A stretch of DNA of 64,000 nucleotides from Symbiodinium sp. CCMP2592. Lineage: Eukaryota; Sar; Dinophyceae; Suessiales; Symbiodiniaceae. The DNA is taken from positions 1,898,089 through 1,962,088 of the forward strand of contig CAJNDT010006135.1 of the NCBI GenBank assembly GCA_905221615.1. The letters are read 5' to 3'. The notes below the pieces were generated by a model. That model saw nothing but the letters and a program-made list of their open reading frames with translations, searched no databases and was not told where the DNA came from. A program made the position numbers and the translations under genes. Below, piece after piece: positions 51,101 through 58,782 of the stretch (position 1 is its first letter; each line of letters starts with the position of its first letter).

Positions 51101-53900
51101 TGAGGAGAGCGAGTCCGAAGTCCCATCAGTAAATCCCTCAGATCCGGTGAATCCCACAACGGAAGTCAGCGGAGCCGAAGTTTCTGGGCTACACGAAAGC
51201 GAGGAGTGGGAGCACTGGGACATGAAACTGGTCCTTGATCAGAGGGGCGCTAGTGCTATGATGGAGCATTCTACAGCAGAGCAGGCGGTGTGTCTGCATA
51301 AAGCGGAAGTCGGCTTTACAGAGAATGTGGAAGCGATCCTGGAGAAGTTAGAGGGCCCGTTGAATGTTGTTTATACAGTGAATCCCAAGGAGGTAGCGGT
51401 GAACTTTGAAGCTTGGGTGCCTTCGCTTCAAAAGGAGATTTCTACGCTGTCCCACGCTGTGGAGCGAGCGCACGCGAACGATGCACGAGTTCAAGATGAG
51501 GTTTCTTCCGGGGCAGCTCAGCTTATACCAATGAAGATAGTGTTTACAATCAAGCCCCCCGACGCACCGTCGCCTGGAGAACCTCCGAAGCTGTTCAAAA
51601 GAAAAGCTCGGATTGTCGTGTGCGGTAACATGGCATCTCACCAGCCAGGGGAAGTTTACACCAACACAGCGCCAGCCGAGATTGTTCGAGCTGCATTGGC
51701 CATTTCTCGAGTGAGGCGTTGGAATTTGGGGATTTTGGATGTGATTGCGGCGTTCTTACAAACTCCTTTTGCTGAACTTGCAGGTGCTCCATTAGTGTAT
51801 GGTGTTCCTCCGAAGCTGCTGGAACGTGCAGGGCTATGTCAACGAGGCGAACTCTGGAAGTTAACCCATGCAGTTTATGGCCTTCAGGAATCACCTAGAC
51901 TGTGGGGAAGGTACAGAGACCAGCAGTTAGCCAAAATACAGTTGGTGTTTGAAGGCAAGAGGGTGACGCTGCTACAAGGTAGAGTGGAGCCGTCATGGTG
52001 GTCAGTGCTTCAAGATGGTGCAGTTCTTATTGGCATTGTGGTCGTGTATGTCGATGATGTGCTGATCTGTGGACTCACCGAAATCATTAAGGAAGTTGCT
52101 GCTGCCATCAAGAGGATCTGGAAAACGAACGACCTCCAGCTTGTGTCCGACGGGATGATCAGATTTCTGGGAATTGAGATTTCATTGTGTTCCCAGGGCT
52201 TTATGTTGTCCCAAAGGTCCTACATAGAAGAGTTGGCAAGGATCCACAATCTCCCCGCAACGAAGAAGGATGTCATCCCTTTGTCCAAGGATTTGGCGGC
52301 CTTTACTGCCGAAGAAGAGGAAGGGTGCTATACTGAGGTTGAGCTCAAGGCGGCCCAACAGTGCGCGGGAGAATTGCTCTGGATATCCCAGAGGACAAGG
52401 CCGGATCTCAGCTTTGTGGCTTCGCTGGTGGGATCGCTGTCAACAAGGGCGCCAAGGAGAGCTGTTCAGATCGCTGAGAAAACGTTTGGGTTCTTGCAAA
52501 GGACTATTGACGTTGCTCTCGTTTTCGAGTCGGAAGGCTCAGGGATCACGGGATATTGCGATGCAAGCTTTGCGCCAGAGGGGACAAGGAGCCACACCGG
52601 ATGGGTCATTATGTACCAAGGTTGTGCTATCTCCTGGAAGAGTTCGCGCCAAAGTACAATTACCATCAGTACGGCCGAGTCAGAACTGACCGCCTTAGCA
52701 GAAGCAGTGTTGGCACTACAGAGCACCTCTTCAATGCTTCAGGACGTGTTGCCCGAAGGTGATCCAATGCAACTGTTTACGGATTCAACTTCGGCTTTGT
52801 CGATTGCCAATGGTTCCGGGAGCTGGAGAACAAGACACTTGAGATTGAAGAGTGCGTGGATAGCCGAACTTATTAGTTCTGATGTGGTGTCCATTTCCCA
52901 CTGCTCCGGTGATTTCCAAATCGCGGACCTACTGACGAAGGCGTTACCGTCCCAGAGAATCAGAACGTTGAGCAAGTTGTTGAACCTTAGAAACCCCGAC
53001 GAGGACGGCGATGGTGAGGTTGCGATCAAAGCAGTTGGACAAGCCAGCAGCAGCAGCAGCAGAGCCAGAGCCCCCATTAAGGCCCCTAAGGTTTTACTTG
53101 CCCTCCTAATCTTATCGCAAGCCGCAGTTGGGACTGCAGTTCACTGGGATGAAGAAGAGGCGCTGGTAGTCAAGGCAAGCATGAGTGTCGACTACGGAAT
53201 GATAACCTGGGCACTTATGTGGGGAGCAGTTATTGTGGCATTGCTGTCGTGGGAACTGTTGAAATGGTTGGTTTGGATTGCTTATGATCGTGCGACTCCG
53301 GGGTCAAAGGCGAGGCGTTTGCGAAGGCTTCAGAAGTTGAGGGAGGCCACCACATCTGCAATCCAGAACGAGATCGAAGTTCGAAGAGGCTCTAGGCTGG
53401 AGCAACGTGGGAGGGACTCGGAACTGCCTCCGAGAGAGCAGTTAGAAAGACCTCCAAGGATTGCGAGCTCTTCTACGGCTACGAGGTCTGGTAACCCAGA
53501 AACCAAAGACCCGTATGCGGAAGAGCGGATTCAGCTGTTGCGCCGATTGGCTTCAGGTGTTAAGGAGACAGCAGATGCTGCATGCCAAGCGGGAGTGTTC
53601 ACACCAATGCCTGCTCCACAGACCAGGGTGATATTGCGATATGTGCACGAGCCAGCAGGAGAAATATTTTCTGTTCCAGGCAACGAGTGCTACCATGTCT
53701 ATGATGACTGCCATGCCTTTCGTCACAGGGGCACTGCGGATAGGGTTGAGCGAAGACGCATATGTCAGTACTGCCTCAATCGTGCGGAAGATGACCCTGA
53801 CAAGAGGGTAAATCACGCTGATGATCTAGCGAGAGCGCAGGAGTATGAGAGGGTGTTTAACACTCAACTCAGAGTATCGGGGCAGCCAATTCAAAGATGA
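45156..53900 (+). CDS. Copia Gag-Pol polyprotein with methyltransferase-like and 2OG-oxygenase-like inserts
   Basis: 2914 residues in one frame. Domains in order: disordered N-terminus with a 9-residue repeat (SNQGVPQGS, about 300-362); capsid-like region ~496-716; CCCH finger (C757, C766, C772, H776) and CCHC knuckle (C790, C793, H798, C803); aspartic protease DSGAT at 905-909; methyltransferase-like domain ~1115-1350 (HLFAG 1120-1124, GGPPQSS 1177-1183, LEHP 1256-1259); integrase (H1377, H1382, C1389, C1392; D1416, D1566, E1602); 2OG-Fe(II) oxygenase-like domain ~1760-1940 (H1845-x-D1847, H1916, R1925); reverse transcriptase (D2195, YVDD 2298-2301); RNase H (D2469, E2508, D2543, D2591); membrane segments ~2646-2662 and 2682-2710; C-terminal Cys/His cluster (C2845, C2852, H2857, C2870, C2873). 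Start: Met1 lies in the LTR; Met15, inside the primer-binding site, is the alternative. Confidence 0.9.
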   Translation: MADSAGDINPVPQVMSAQPGAAQPQVNGVPGSPRRAEEETAAERPGPSLSGGSDQPQTMEVDVAGSEKGDGDASRAPGPSSTHAAAPTAEGDPMGSGAAVSGLSGNQGLQARADMSDQVGPRRATSAGVQNAQADRELPADAFEEGVQGVFHTPRSARSRLSGSMGARHGQTGAWPGWVTRLGEMFKAPPVSWLPSPLPSPPRPRLQADRIYSGPSVQTAPAGTTGMAGPWRPVACDEIRGLGVLGPNQHNTPSSSSIPAEAIQAEVQRQLGSFLDRLQQAEIENRRLQDQLHRGRCDPGVPRASSNQGVPQGSSNQGVPQGSSNQGVPQGISNQGVPQGSSSQGVYQDISNQGVLQGDLHQGLFQRDDWGNVLPQGNPDATATSLPVPEGDPLTQGPSRPNPWRDPLGALWEELIAGRAASETQVRSQGPIRADQPAPVAEAPSTNAILEALTRNLAGLQALQEKTIKKDLDADESPEQVKSTAAPLPLLPNPEGMAMGILLQDWLAQVAIPTQDLSASSGVWWSQVLELVQTTYASWLASSPLERLQMEPKDHGALTTGKWTRVNARACSLILQALPECVKLDLIARRVVQSSPLVLFRLHTTYQPGGASERSTVLSSLQNATQFETIEECLVWLRAWPRWIQRCRDLKMMAPDGSVLAKALTTSTARFIADNSDTQFRTQLLRSSLRIDSQPTQANVARYQQHLQAEIEALIAAKPGLSGSTARVKSLGTTSTPTSPTTPGQGNSSGGGGKGLCKYFFRSGGCRRAAKCPYSHDMSHLAKSERAKKCLLCGGEDHRQKDCPTKAARPGARPTPQGGALPFQTPSAPRGPAVQRCEPEGEVSPSATSAAAVVPGEPVWTLESLLQAAAKVAGAKPSEAPSINVVSLRSNWTLQGDGEAFALVDSGATHALRRAKSQEEWDQASPVIVNLAGGESVSLRMNPASTILVPMTAATSSSSASPIVPLGALVGQLGYTMTWSSNRCRLEGRGGDVYNLRVREGCPEIAEHDALRLISRLEDENLETLKSHTATTRSRVKAAALSMERTWFDYLLSYVDGEMASEAWKSIEAAPFLREVPCQCKAGLVESFPEANGWSALKGLEHLNRRTRKRLWNSDKWVVHLFAGKKERKDLQHLEGHGYTILELDIERGRTHDVLKSATWRAIEFGARRGKIAAIVGGPPQSSFMISRHVTGGPEPVRSNEFVYGNWPGQSDSDAWLANKETQLLVRMIYLHALATAGRIRAAPSPEAPRHVAFLLEHPRDPRGYLKYQDPLYNDVVSFWRTPLWTEYALEAGFQSYSFDMAAFGKAFARHTTIGTNLPLKHLNGLRARWHANGQPPQRSPPSVWTSEFYEHVVIALRNWGVIPRMVRMSADQWREHVRRGHLPFRSDCAVCVQAGATGRRHARIEHPSAYVLSADLAGPVKIGGADPDGRGAFPKAFKYIFVAKLKVPRTFVEDGRGVWVEYDDGELPLDKYEEVDDGLEVESTVPKEVIRPDGLDDEGEQEPLENSGGKRDPDEDLDLAAPELVNLLFTAPLKDDKAPTVLEAIQDVVLYCQALNIPIIRFHSDRGMEFQARASKQWLKGQGIRVTASEAGAHQTNGAAEATVRWAKQRARTLLLSAKLPQRLWPMALTTAATMQRADVLGFEPLLAAPFGAKVMVKKRQMEGPKLDDLAPKWLQGTYVGRSESLRKGHLVYINDEDGEKFVHTLHVRGALHDPGPVEEEFVTEEPAGPSVRVRGKSSGSGDVVGVSKAVVVDEEDYQARAEAVLQAWSPEEAEAIVKDLVASLPPSECVYGMFRYGGKTGITKATIERPWFAKVLLKLLVDKAPDAEFAAVFVSVRNDREVHIDRNNAMGTLNYLLPIIMPRRGGDIWQELRDGDTVQGRVTELETPEGKKRYGCTYPLQEGRVFQLNPHRRHAVLPWNGERLVIVGYTPGMLQNLTACDREKLWTLGFPMPLFDEVTGTVVNINALSVRSVIYKQEIFEESESEVPSVNPSDPVNPTTEVSGAEVSGLHESEEWEHWDMKLVLDQRGASAMMEHSTAEQAVCLHKAEVGFTENVEAILEKLEGPLNVVYTVNPKEVAVNFEAWVPSLQKEISTLSHAVERAHANDARVQDEVSSGAAQLIPMKIVFTIKPPDAPSPGEPPKLFKRKARIVVCGNMASHQPGEVYTNTAPAEIVRAALAISRVRRWNLGILDVIAAFLQTPFAELAGAPLVYGVPPKLLERAGLCQRGELWKLTHAVYGLQESPRLWGRYRDQQLAKIQLVFEGKRVTLLQGRVEPSWWSVLQDGAVLIGIVVVYVDDVLICGLTEIIKEVAAAIKRIWKTNDLQLVSDGMIRFLGIEISLCSQGFMLSQRSYIEELARIHNLPATKKDVIPLSKDLAAFTAEEEEGCYTEVELKAAQQCAGELLWISQRTRPDLSFVASLVGSLSTRAPRRAVQIAEKTFGFLQRTIDVALVFESEGSGITGYCDASFAPEGTRSHTGWVIMYQGCAISWKSSRQSTITISTAESELTALAEAVLALQSTSSMLQDVLPEGDPMQLFTDSTSALSIANGSGSWRTRHLRLKSAWIAELISSDVVSISHCSGDFQIADLLTKALPSQRIRTLSKLLNLRNPDEDGDGEVAIKAVGQASSSSSRARAPIKAPKVLLALLILSQAAVGTAVHWDEEEALVVKASMSVDYGMITWALMWGAVIVALLSWELLKWLVWIAYDRATPGSKARRLRRLQKLREATTSAIQNEIEVRRGSRLEQRGRDSELPPREQLERPPRIASSSTATRSGNPETKDPYAEERIQLLRRLASGVKETADAACQAGVFTPMPAPQTRVILRYVHEPAGEIFSVPGNECYHVYDDCHAFRHRGTADRVERRRICQYCLNRAEDDPDKRVNHADDLARAQEYERVFNTQLRVSGQPIQR
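45194..45203 (+). other. Primer-binding site for a tRNA-Met half
   Basis: GGTTATGAGC directly after the LTR is complementary to GCTCATAACC, a Met-tRNA anticodon loop and stem sequence, not to a tRNA 3' end. Drosophila copia (GGTTATGGGCCC) and yeast Ty5 are known to prime from the tRNA-iMet anticodon half; this site fits that mechanism. The ATG in it is codon 15 of the polyprotein. Confidence 0.65.
46052..46240 (+). repeat. 27-bp in-frame tandem repeat in the gag region
   Basis: Seven units of GGGAGTACCTCAAGGCAGTA followed by GCAATCA, with drift toward the 3' end, encoding a Gln/Ser/Gly-rich 9-residue repeat. Confidence 0.85.
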
Positions 53901-53920
53901 CCTGTCCTGGCGGAAAGCTC

Positions 53921-53929
53921 AAGGAGGAG
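53921..53929 (+). other. Polypurine tract
   Basis: AAGGAGGAG immediately before the 3' LTR, the expected plus-strand priming site, 21 bp after the stop codon. Confidence 0.8.
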
Positions 53930-54264
53930 TGTTGAAGCCCCGAGGCAGTCATGTGGTGTGGTAATTAAATGTGTCGGAGAGTTGCAAGCTTTTGTTCTGC
54001 AGGGAAGGCTACGGTTCAAAACCCTTGTGCCATGCATGTCGCGAGTGAGACACGTCACGACTGGCATAAGTAGAGAGCACTCTGCATTTTTGCCATAATC
54101 GGCAGAAGCCAGCTGTAAGTTCTGGTAAACAGTCTAATCTGACGAATGTCAAATGACATGTTCGCTGAAGACTGCAGGATGTTGTTTGTTGCGTGAAAAA
54201 GATTCGATCGCTGAGCGGGTGTTGCCATGGCCGATTCTGCTGGCGATATAAATCCCGTTCCTCA
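53930..54264 (+). repeat. 3' LTR of the copia element
   Basis: 335 bp, identical to the 5' LTR by eye, followed by the second CTAAT (54265-54269). Confidence 0.95.
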
Positions 54265-54305
54265 CTAATTATAACCCCACTTACTAAGTCCCATGATCCT
54301 TTAAG

Positions 54306-54413
54306 TAAGGACTTAAAATATACCATAACCCCAATTAGGGTCCCTTGTAGGGTACTTATAAGTCTACTTACTACCTACTTACTAAGTCCCCCGACCCTCC
54401 CAGTGGGGTCCAG
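54306..54413. mobile_element. Right arm of a family B MITE (GGTCGGGGG type)
   Basis: ACCATAACCCCAATTAGGGT ... AAGTCCCCCGACCCTCCCAG, the right end of the oldest of three nested elements; its left arm is near 44757-44784. Confidence 0.6.
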
Positions 54414-54533
54414 GTATGCTACATGGAGCCTTAGAAGCTTGGTTCCAGAAAGCTCAGAACACTCACACAACGCGAACCGGTACAGTTCACGTGGATGCTG
54501 CCCTCTGTAGGTGTGTGTATAGTGTGTATAAAT

Positions 54534-54561
54534 AAATAAATATATATATATATATATATAT
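54534..54561. repeat. (TA)n / AAAT microsatellite
   Basis: AATAAATAAATATATATATA tract; ORFs across it are ignored. Confidence 0.8.
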
Positions 54562-54776
54562 GACACTCAAGAGTGGTACCCAACAGTTGAAGTTCAAACC
54601 ACAAACTCGAAGCGCGAGTTTCGGAACCCCCTGATCCATCGAAATCAACAGATAAGCTCAAACTCTACACTCGAAAGCCAGAAAAAGTCAAAAAACCCAG
54701 AACCTGGTCCGCAAAATCCTTAACCTGAAAATCGAAAAACCGCAAAACCCTTCAAGACGTGAATCCTGAACCCTCG

Positions 54777-55020
54777 AAATCCGCACCTCTCGCGGCTTTG
54801 GCGAGGGTCTTGGCTGCTTGGGGCTTGTCTTCCGCCCTGTGCGCAAAAGCCGGAACATACCATTCAGGGCTTTCGGGCATGTTTGAGCTTTGCTGGAGGG
54901 GGTTCTATGAGCTTATAGCGGCCTTTCAGGCTCGTCGTAAAGTTTTTCACGCGGTTCTAAATGAAGAGCTACAAGATTTGCAATGGGCTCTAGGTTGTGT
55001 AAAGCGTTTCAATATTCCGT
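54777..55020 (+). CDS. Coding-like fragment
   Basis: Plus-strand open stretch with SAPLAALARVLAAWGLSSAL and AAFQARRKVFHAVLNEELQD, helical and free of repeats; a possible GT donor follows (GGCTCTAG|GTTGTG, about 54993). No family recognised. It might be an exon or a decayed gene. Confidence 0.3.
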
Positions 55021-55482
55021 GCTTGGCTTCCTTTAAGCCAACATAATTAGCCGCCCAAGTGCAATTACCAGAAACATAGCTCTCTCTAGATTGCTCCAGT
55101 CTGCATGCCTCTGGGCAGTTCTGCCACTCACCTTAGCATGGGGCTGAGGATTCAGTTTAGAGTTAGTTATAGCCGGCTTGCTGAATCTAAGGCGGTTGCG
55201 CTTAGATGCCACGACACAATACTTCGCCAACAGCACGAAGCCCTAAACCCTGAATGCTTGCACGTGCAAAGTGTTTCTGCGGCCGTCCCACAGTCAAGGC
55301 ACAATCGCTGCAAACGGAAGCCCTACAATTAAGAAGGGACTGAACACGTTGAATGCTGGTTTATGCCGTAAATATACGGGGGCGCACATTTTATTTAATA
55401 CCACCTCACAACTGAAGTCATTAAATCAGAAGCCTGCATCATCAACTCAGGATTCAGTCAGGCACTTGGCATCACTTCCAGC

Positions 55483-55600
55483 CCCTGAAACCCTAAAACC
55501 TAAACCCTGAAACCCTAAACCCTAAACCCTAAATCCTAAACCATAAACCCTCAACCCTAAACCCTGAAATCCTAAACCCTAAAGCTCTGAGCCTAAACCG
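55483..55600 (-). repeat. Interstitial telomere-like CCCTAAA array
   Basis: CCCTAAA units with CCTGAAA and CCATAAA variants over about 115 bp. Confidence 0.7.
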
Positions 55601-56146
55601 CGAATGCACAAATCCTGTCTTAGCCCAGAAAGGAACCCCAAGGGTCCAAAGGACCCAATAATCAGGTACTCGGTTTTAGGATAGTAGTTACGCAGGTTAG
55701 GATTTGGGAAAGTATATGATTATTAGGTGCTTGGACCCTTGGGGGAACTGTAGATTCTGCTCCTATCCGATGACAGGGTTTAGGGTTTAGGGTCGGTTGC
55801 TATAAGTACTACGACACCACATAAAATTACAAGGGGTTTAGGGTCCAGGGAGAAGGGTCAGAATGATTCCGAATGCGATCCTCCTCTGATCGATGTATGT
55901 CTCGCTCCTCAAAATGGTCTACTCGTCACGCCGGCTTTACTTGGAGGGTTGGGGGAGTTAGTAAATGGCTTTTCTATAGAGTCATCAGTACCATAACCCC
56001 ACTTAGGATCCCACTTAGAACAACTATAACACCGTATATTATATTGCTATTCACGAAGTCCATCGACCCGAGGATCCTTTTAGGAAACACCCTAAGCCCC
56101 AAACCCTTATAGTAACCCTTAAAGGTAACGTTTATAGGTACTTATA

Positions 56147-56251
56147 TGGGTGTTTTGGAAAAACGGTGACCCCCAAACAGAGTACCAAAATAGTAGGATC
56201 CTCAACATAAGGACCCCAAAATAAGGTACCCCCTATTTCCGGAAACTCCCA
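56147..56251. mobile_element. Palindromic MITE, family J
   Basis: About 105 bp, right end CGGAAACTCCC; followed within 3 bp by the family B element at 56254-56370. Confidence 0.55.
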
Positions 56252-56253
56252 TA

Positions 56254-56370
56254 CTTGGAGGGGCAGGGGACTTAGTAAGTAGGTTATAAGTAGGGTTGCA
56301 ATTGGGGTAACTCTATTTAGGGTACGTATAACTCCACTTATAACCTACTTACTAAGTCCCCTGCCACTCC
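56254..56370. mobile_element. Palindromic MITE, family B (GGGCAGGGG type)
   Basis: 117 bp, CTTGGAGGGGCAGGGGACTT ... AAGTCCCCTGCCACTCC. Confidence 0.65.
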
Positions 56371-56503
56371 TAAACCCCAAACCCCATAGATTCCTTTAAG
56401 GAACCCTATAGATCCCTTAAGGAGCCCTTTAAGAACCCTTACGAAGTCACCTGCCCTTCCAAGTATGGGACCCTCGGCTCCTCCGACCCTCCAAGTAGAT
56501 TGT

Positions 56504-56797
56504 TACGGTTGATGATATAAATCCTAGGGTTCCTTTAAAGGGATCTATGAGGGTAGCCTTTAAGGGGTCCCTTTAAGGGATCTATGAGGGTTTAGAATTG
56601 ATGACATGAATCCTGCATTACCTTATAAGGACCCTAAACTATGGGAGTTATGGTATATTCCTTATTATGGGTCACGCAGGGTTTATATCATCAACCCTAA
56701 ACCCTAAACCCCCTATAAATCCCTTAAAGGAACCCCTTAAAGGTACCCCCTATAGAGCCCTTTAAAGGAACCCCAGGATTCGTATCATCAACCGTAT
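56504..56797. mobile_element. Composite palindrome: family A element inside family A ends
   Basis: Outer arms CGGTTGATGATATAAATCCT (56504) and GGATTCGTATCATCAACCG (56797) enclose GGGATCTATGAGGG repeats and a complete inner family A element (56596-56697). Similar right-hand extensions follow the copies at 14784 and 37877. Confidence 0.6.
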
Positions 56798-56818
56798 TGC
56801 GCCTCGCCGTTGCATCAC

Positions 56819-56868
56819 ATCTCCCAGCTGATCAGGGCGGCGAACTTCCATGTCGACCTATCCAACAT
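56819..56868 (-). CDS. Candidate small exon
   Basis: 50 nt on the minus strand between CTCCAAG and GGGAGAT|GTGATG. Reads MLDRSTWKFAALISWE. The plus strand is also open (LIRAANFHVDLSNILEP), so the strand is not certain. Confidence 0.3.
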
Positions 56869-56887
56869 CTTGGAGCCCATAAAGGTG

Positions 56888-57013
56888 CCCTTAAAGGAAC
56901 CCTTAAAGGATCCCATGATAGGGTTTTGGGTTTAGGGTTTAGGGTATAGTCCCTTAAAGGAACCCTTAAAGGATCCCATGATAGGGTTTTGAGTTTAGGG
57001 TTTAGGGTATAGT
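56888..57013 (+). repeat. 63-bp tandem duplication
   Basis: CCCTTAAAGGAACCCTTAAA through the TTTAGGGTATAGT end is present twice in a row with one or two differences. Confidence 0.75.
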
Positions 57014-57372
57014 ACGGCTGAGGGGTCAGGGTTTACGGTGCAGGGTTCACGGTTTAGCGCTTACGGTTGCGGGCTTCGTTGTTCCTAGAGAGTCCGAAAC
57101 GCACAGACAGGCATCGTTCTAGGAGGCCCACAAGACTTCTGGCCATTAGGTTGGGGCCAACTGCTCTGTGCTCAGGCTGCATGGGCTCATCTTAGATAGA
57201 GCTTTACGATTGCAAAAGTGGCTGTATGTACTGCGCGATTTTCGGGATCGGCAACCACGGCTCTGCAGGGCGCCAAACCTGGGACTGTCTTACTTGTCCA
57301 GTATCCAAGCTTAGCCTTTTTCGCAAATACACGGGCTATACTACCCTCAAAAGGTTACAGGTTACGTGACAT

Positions 57373-57486
57373 AGGGGCCTTTATACTTAGAGTAGGGTTT
57401 TGGGCCCATTATGCTACAATTATTATAAGGACCCCCGCCGCGCCCCCCAAACAAAACCAAGTATGGGTAATTATTTCGGCCCCTAT
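57373..57486. mobile_element. Palindromic MITE, family P
   Basis: GGGGCCTTTATACTTAGAGT ... GGTAATTATTTCGGCCCC, about 114 bp. Confidence 0.55.
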
Positions 57487-57628
57487 ATTACCCTACTATA
57501 TACCCTAAACCCTAAACCCCTAAACCCTAAACCCCTAATTCCTAAACCCCTAAACCCCTAAACATGATGGCCAGGATCTTCAGGAACCAGGGCAGTAGCT
57601 GTATGAGGAGAAGTATATACTGACCTTA

Positions 57629-57748
57629 CTTGGAAGGGCAGGGGACTTAGTAAGTAGATTATAAGTAGAGTTATAAGTACCCTAAATAGAGTTACCCCAA
57701 TTATAACCCTACTTATAACCTACTTACTGAGTCCCCTGCCCCTCCAAG
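57629..57748. mobile_element. Palindromic MITE, family B (GGGCAGGGG type)
   Basis: 120 bp, CTTGGAAGGGCAGGGGACTT ... AGTCCCCTGCCCCTCCAAG, TA outside both ends. Confidence 0.7.
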
Positions 57749-57769
57749 TAGGGTCTTTCAAGGGGATCC

Positions 57770-57960
57770 ACAAAGGGATCCTCAAAGGGTATCTTTGGGG
57801 ATCCTTAAAAAGGATCCTGAAAGGCATCTATAGGGGATCCATAAAGGGATCCTTAAAGGGGATCTATAGGGAATCCTTAAAGGTATCCTGAACGGGATCT
57901 ATAGGAGATCATTAAAGGGATCCTTAAAGGGATCTATAGTATAGGGGATCTATCTCTTTA
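57770..57960 (+). repeat. GGATCCTTAAAGGGATCTATAGG tandem-like repeat
   Basis: About eight degenerate units of AAAGGGATCTATAGGGGATC; same motif as the block at 2.8-4.5 kb. Confidence 0.65.
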
Positions 57961-57967
57961 GGTTAGC

Positions 57968-58074
57968 TACCCATATAGGCTCCATGGTAGCTCTTTTCGT
58001 GGTTTATACTTATTAGGATCCTACAAGGTAATCCCAACAAGAAACTACTATGGAGCCTATGGGTACATAAAACC
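57968..58074. mobile_element. Palindromic MITE, family G
   Basis: CTACCCATATAGGCTCCATG ... ACTACTATGGAGCCTATGGG. Confidence 0.6.
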
Positions 58075-58782
58075 GACAAAGGCAATCAACACCAAAGAAC
58101 GATAGATATAGAGCAACCTTGTGAAAACAAGCCCCTGGAGATTTGAAGACCGAAGCCCACGGCCTTCTGCCCAACCACCCAGCTGGTGTTCCTGCGCGGA
58201 TGTCCAGTTTAGGGTTTTGCCTTTGGGTGTCCACCTGAAGAGCGAAATGAGCCCTACACTGGTTTATGTTTCATATACCATATTGGGATTCGAGGGTACG
58301 GGGCCCCTACTTTTAGCCAGCACGGGTCCCTTCCAAGATCATGCCACGCCTACACCCTGACTTCTAAAACAGTATCCCTAAAGCCACCTCACACCACGGA
58401 CCTTAAACCATAACCAAGAACTAAATCTTTAACCCTATACGATCTATCACCCTAAGCCAAAGAAACCACCTGAACCAACTATCTTATAACGGAATTTCCC
58501 AGTTCATGCCACGCCTGCACACTGACTCCCGCCCAACACTCTAACACCATTAAAAAAAAAGGTATCCTGAAACCCACCTCACACAACACACCCTAAAACA
58601 AATCTACCTAAACACTCAATAGCCCAGTCCACTTCTGTGACTTCTAAGACCATCGCGAGAAAATCCCCTAGTGACTCCTGTACATGTCTACTAAACGACC
58701 CTCTAGAAACAAATCCTCGCAAGAGTCGTAAAGTAAAGTGCTTGACGACTTCCCTGAGACCCACCAAATCGAAAATCGTGTC

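Larger units (their letters stand above)
44859..54264 (+). mobile_element. Complete Ty1/copia LTR retrotransposon, 9406 bp
   Basis: Two identical 335-bp LTRs (TG...CA), a CTAAT target duplication at both sides, a primer-binding site next to the 5' LTR, a polypurine tract next to the 3' LTR, and one uninterrupted 2914-codon ORF in copia order (integrase before reverse transcriptase and RNase H). Identical LTRs and an intact ORF mean a very recent insertion that may still be active. Confidence 0.95.

Noticed and set aside
45191..53816. Many antisense and out-of-frame ORFs across the copia element
   Set aside because: Shadows of the 2914-codon frame, whose domains and intact reading are decisive.
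54193..54510. Plus-strand ORF running out of the 3' LTR
   Set aside because: It reads through the LTR into MITE sequence in a chance frame; no domain.
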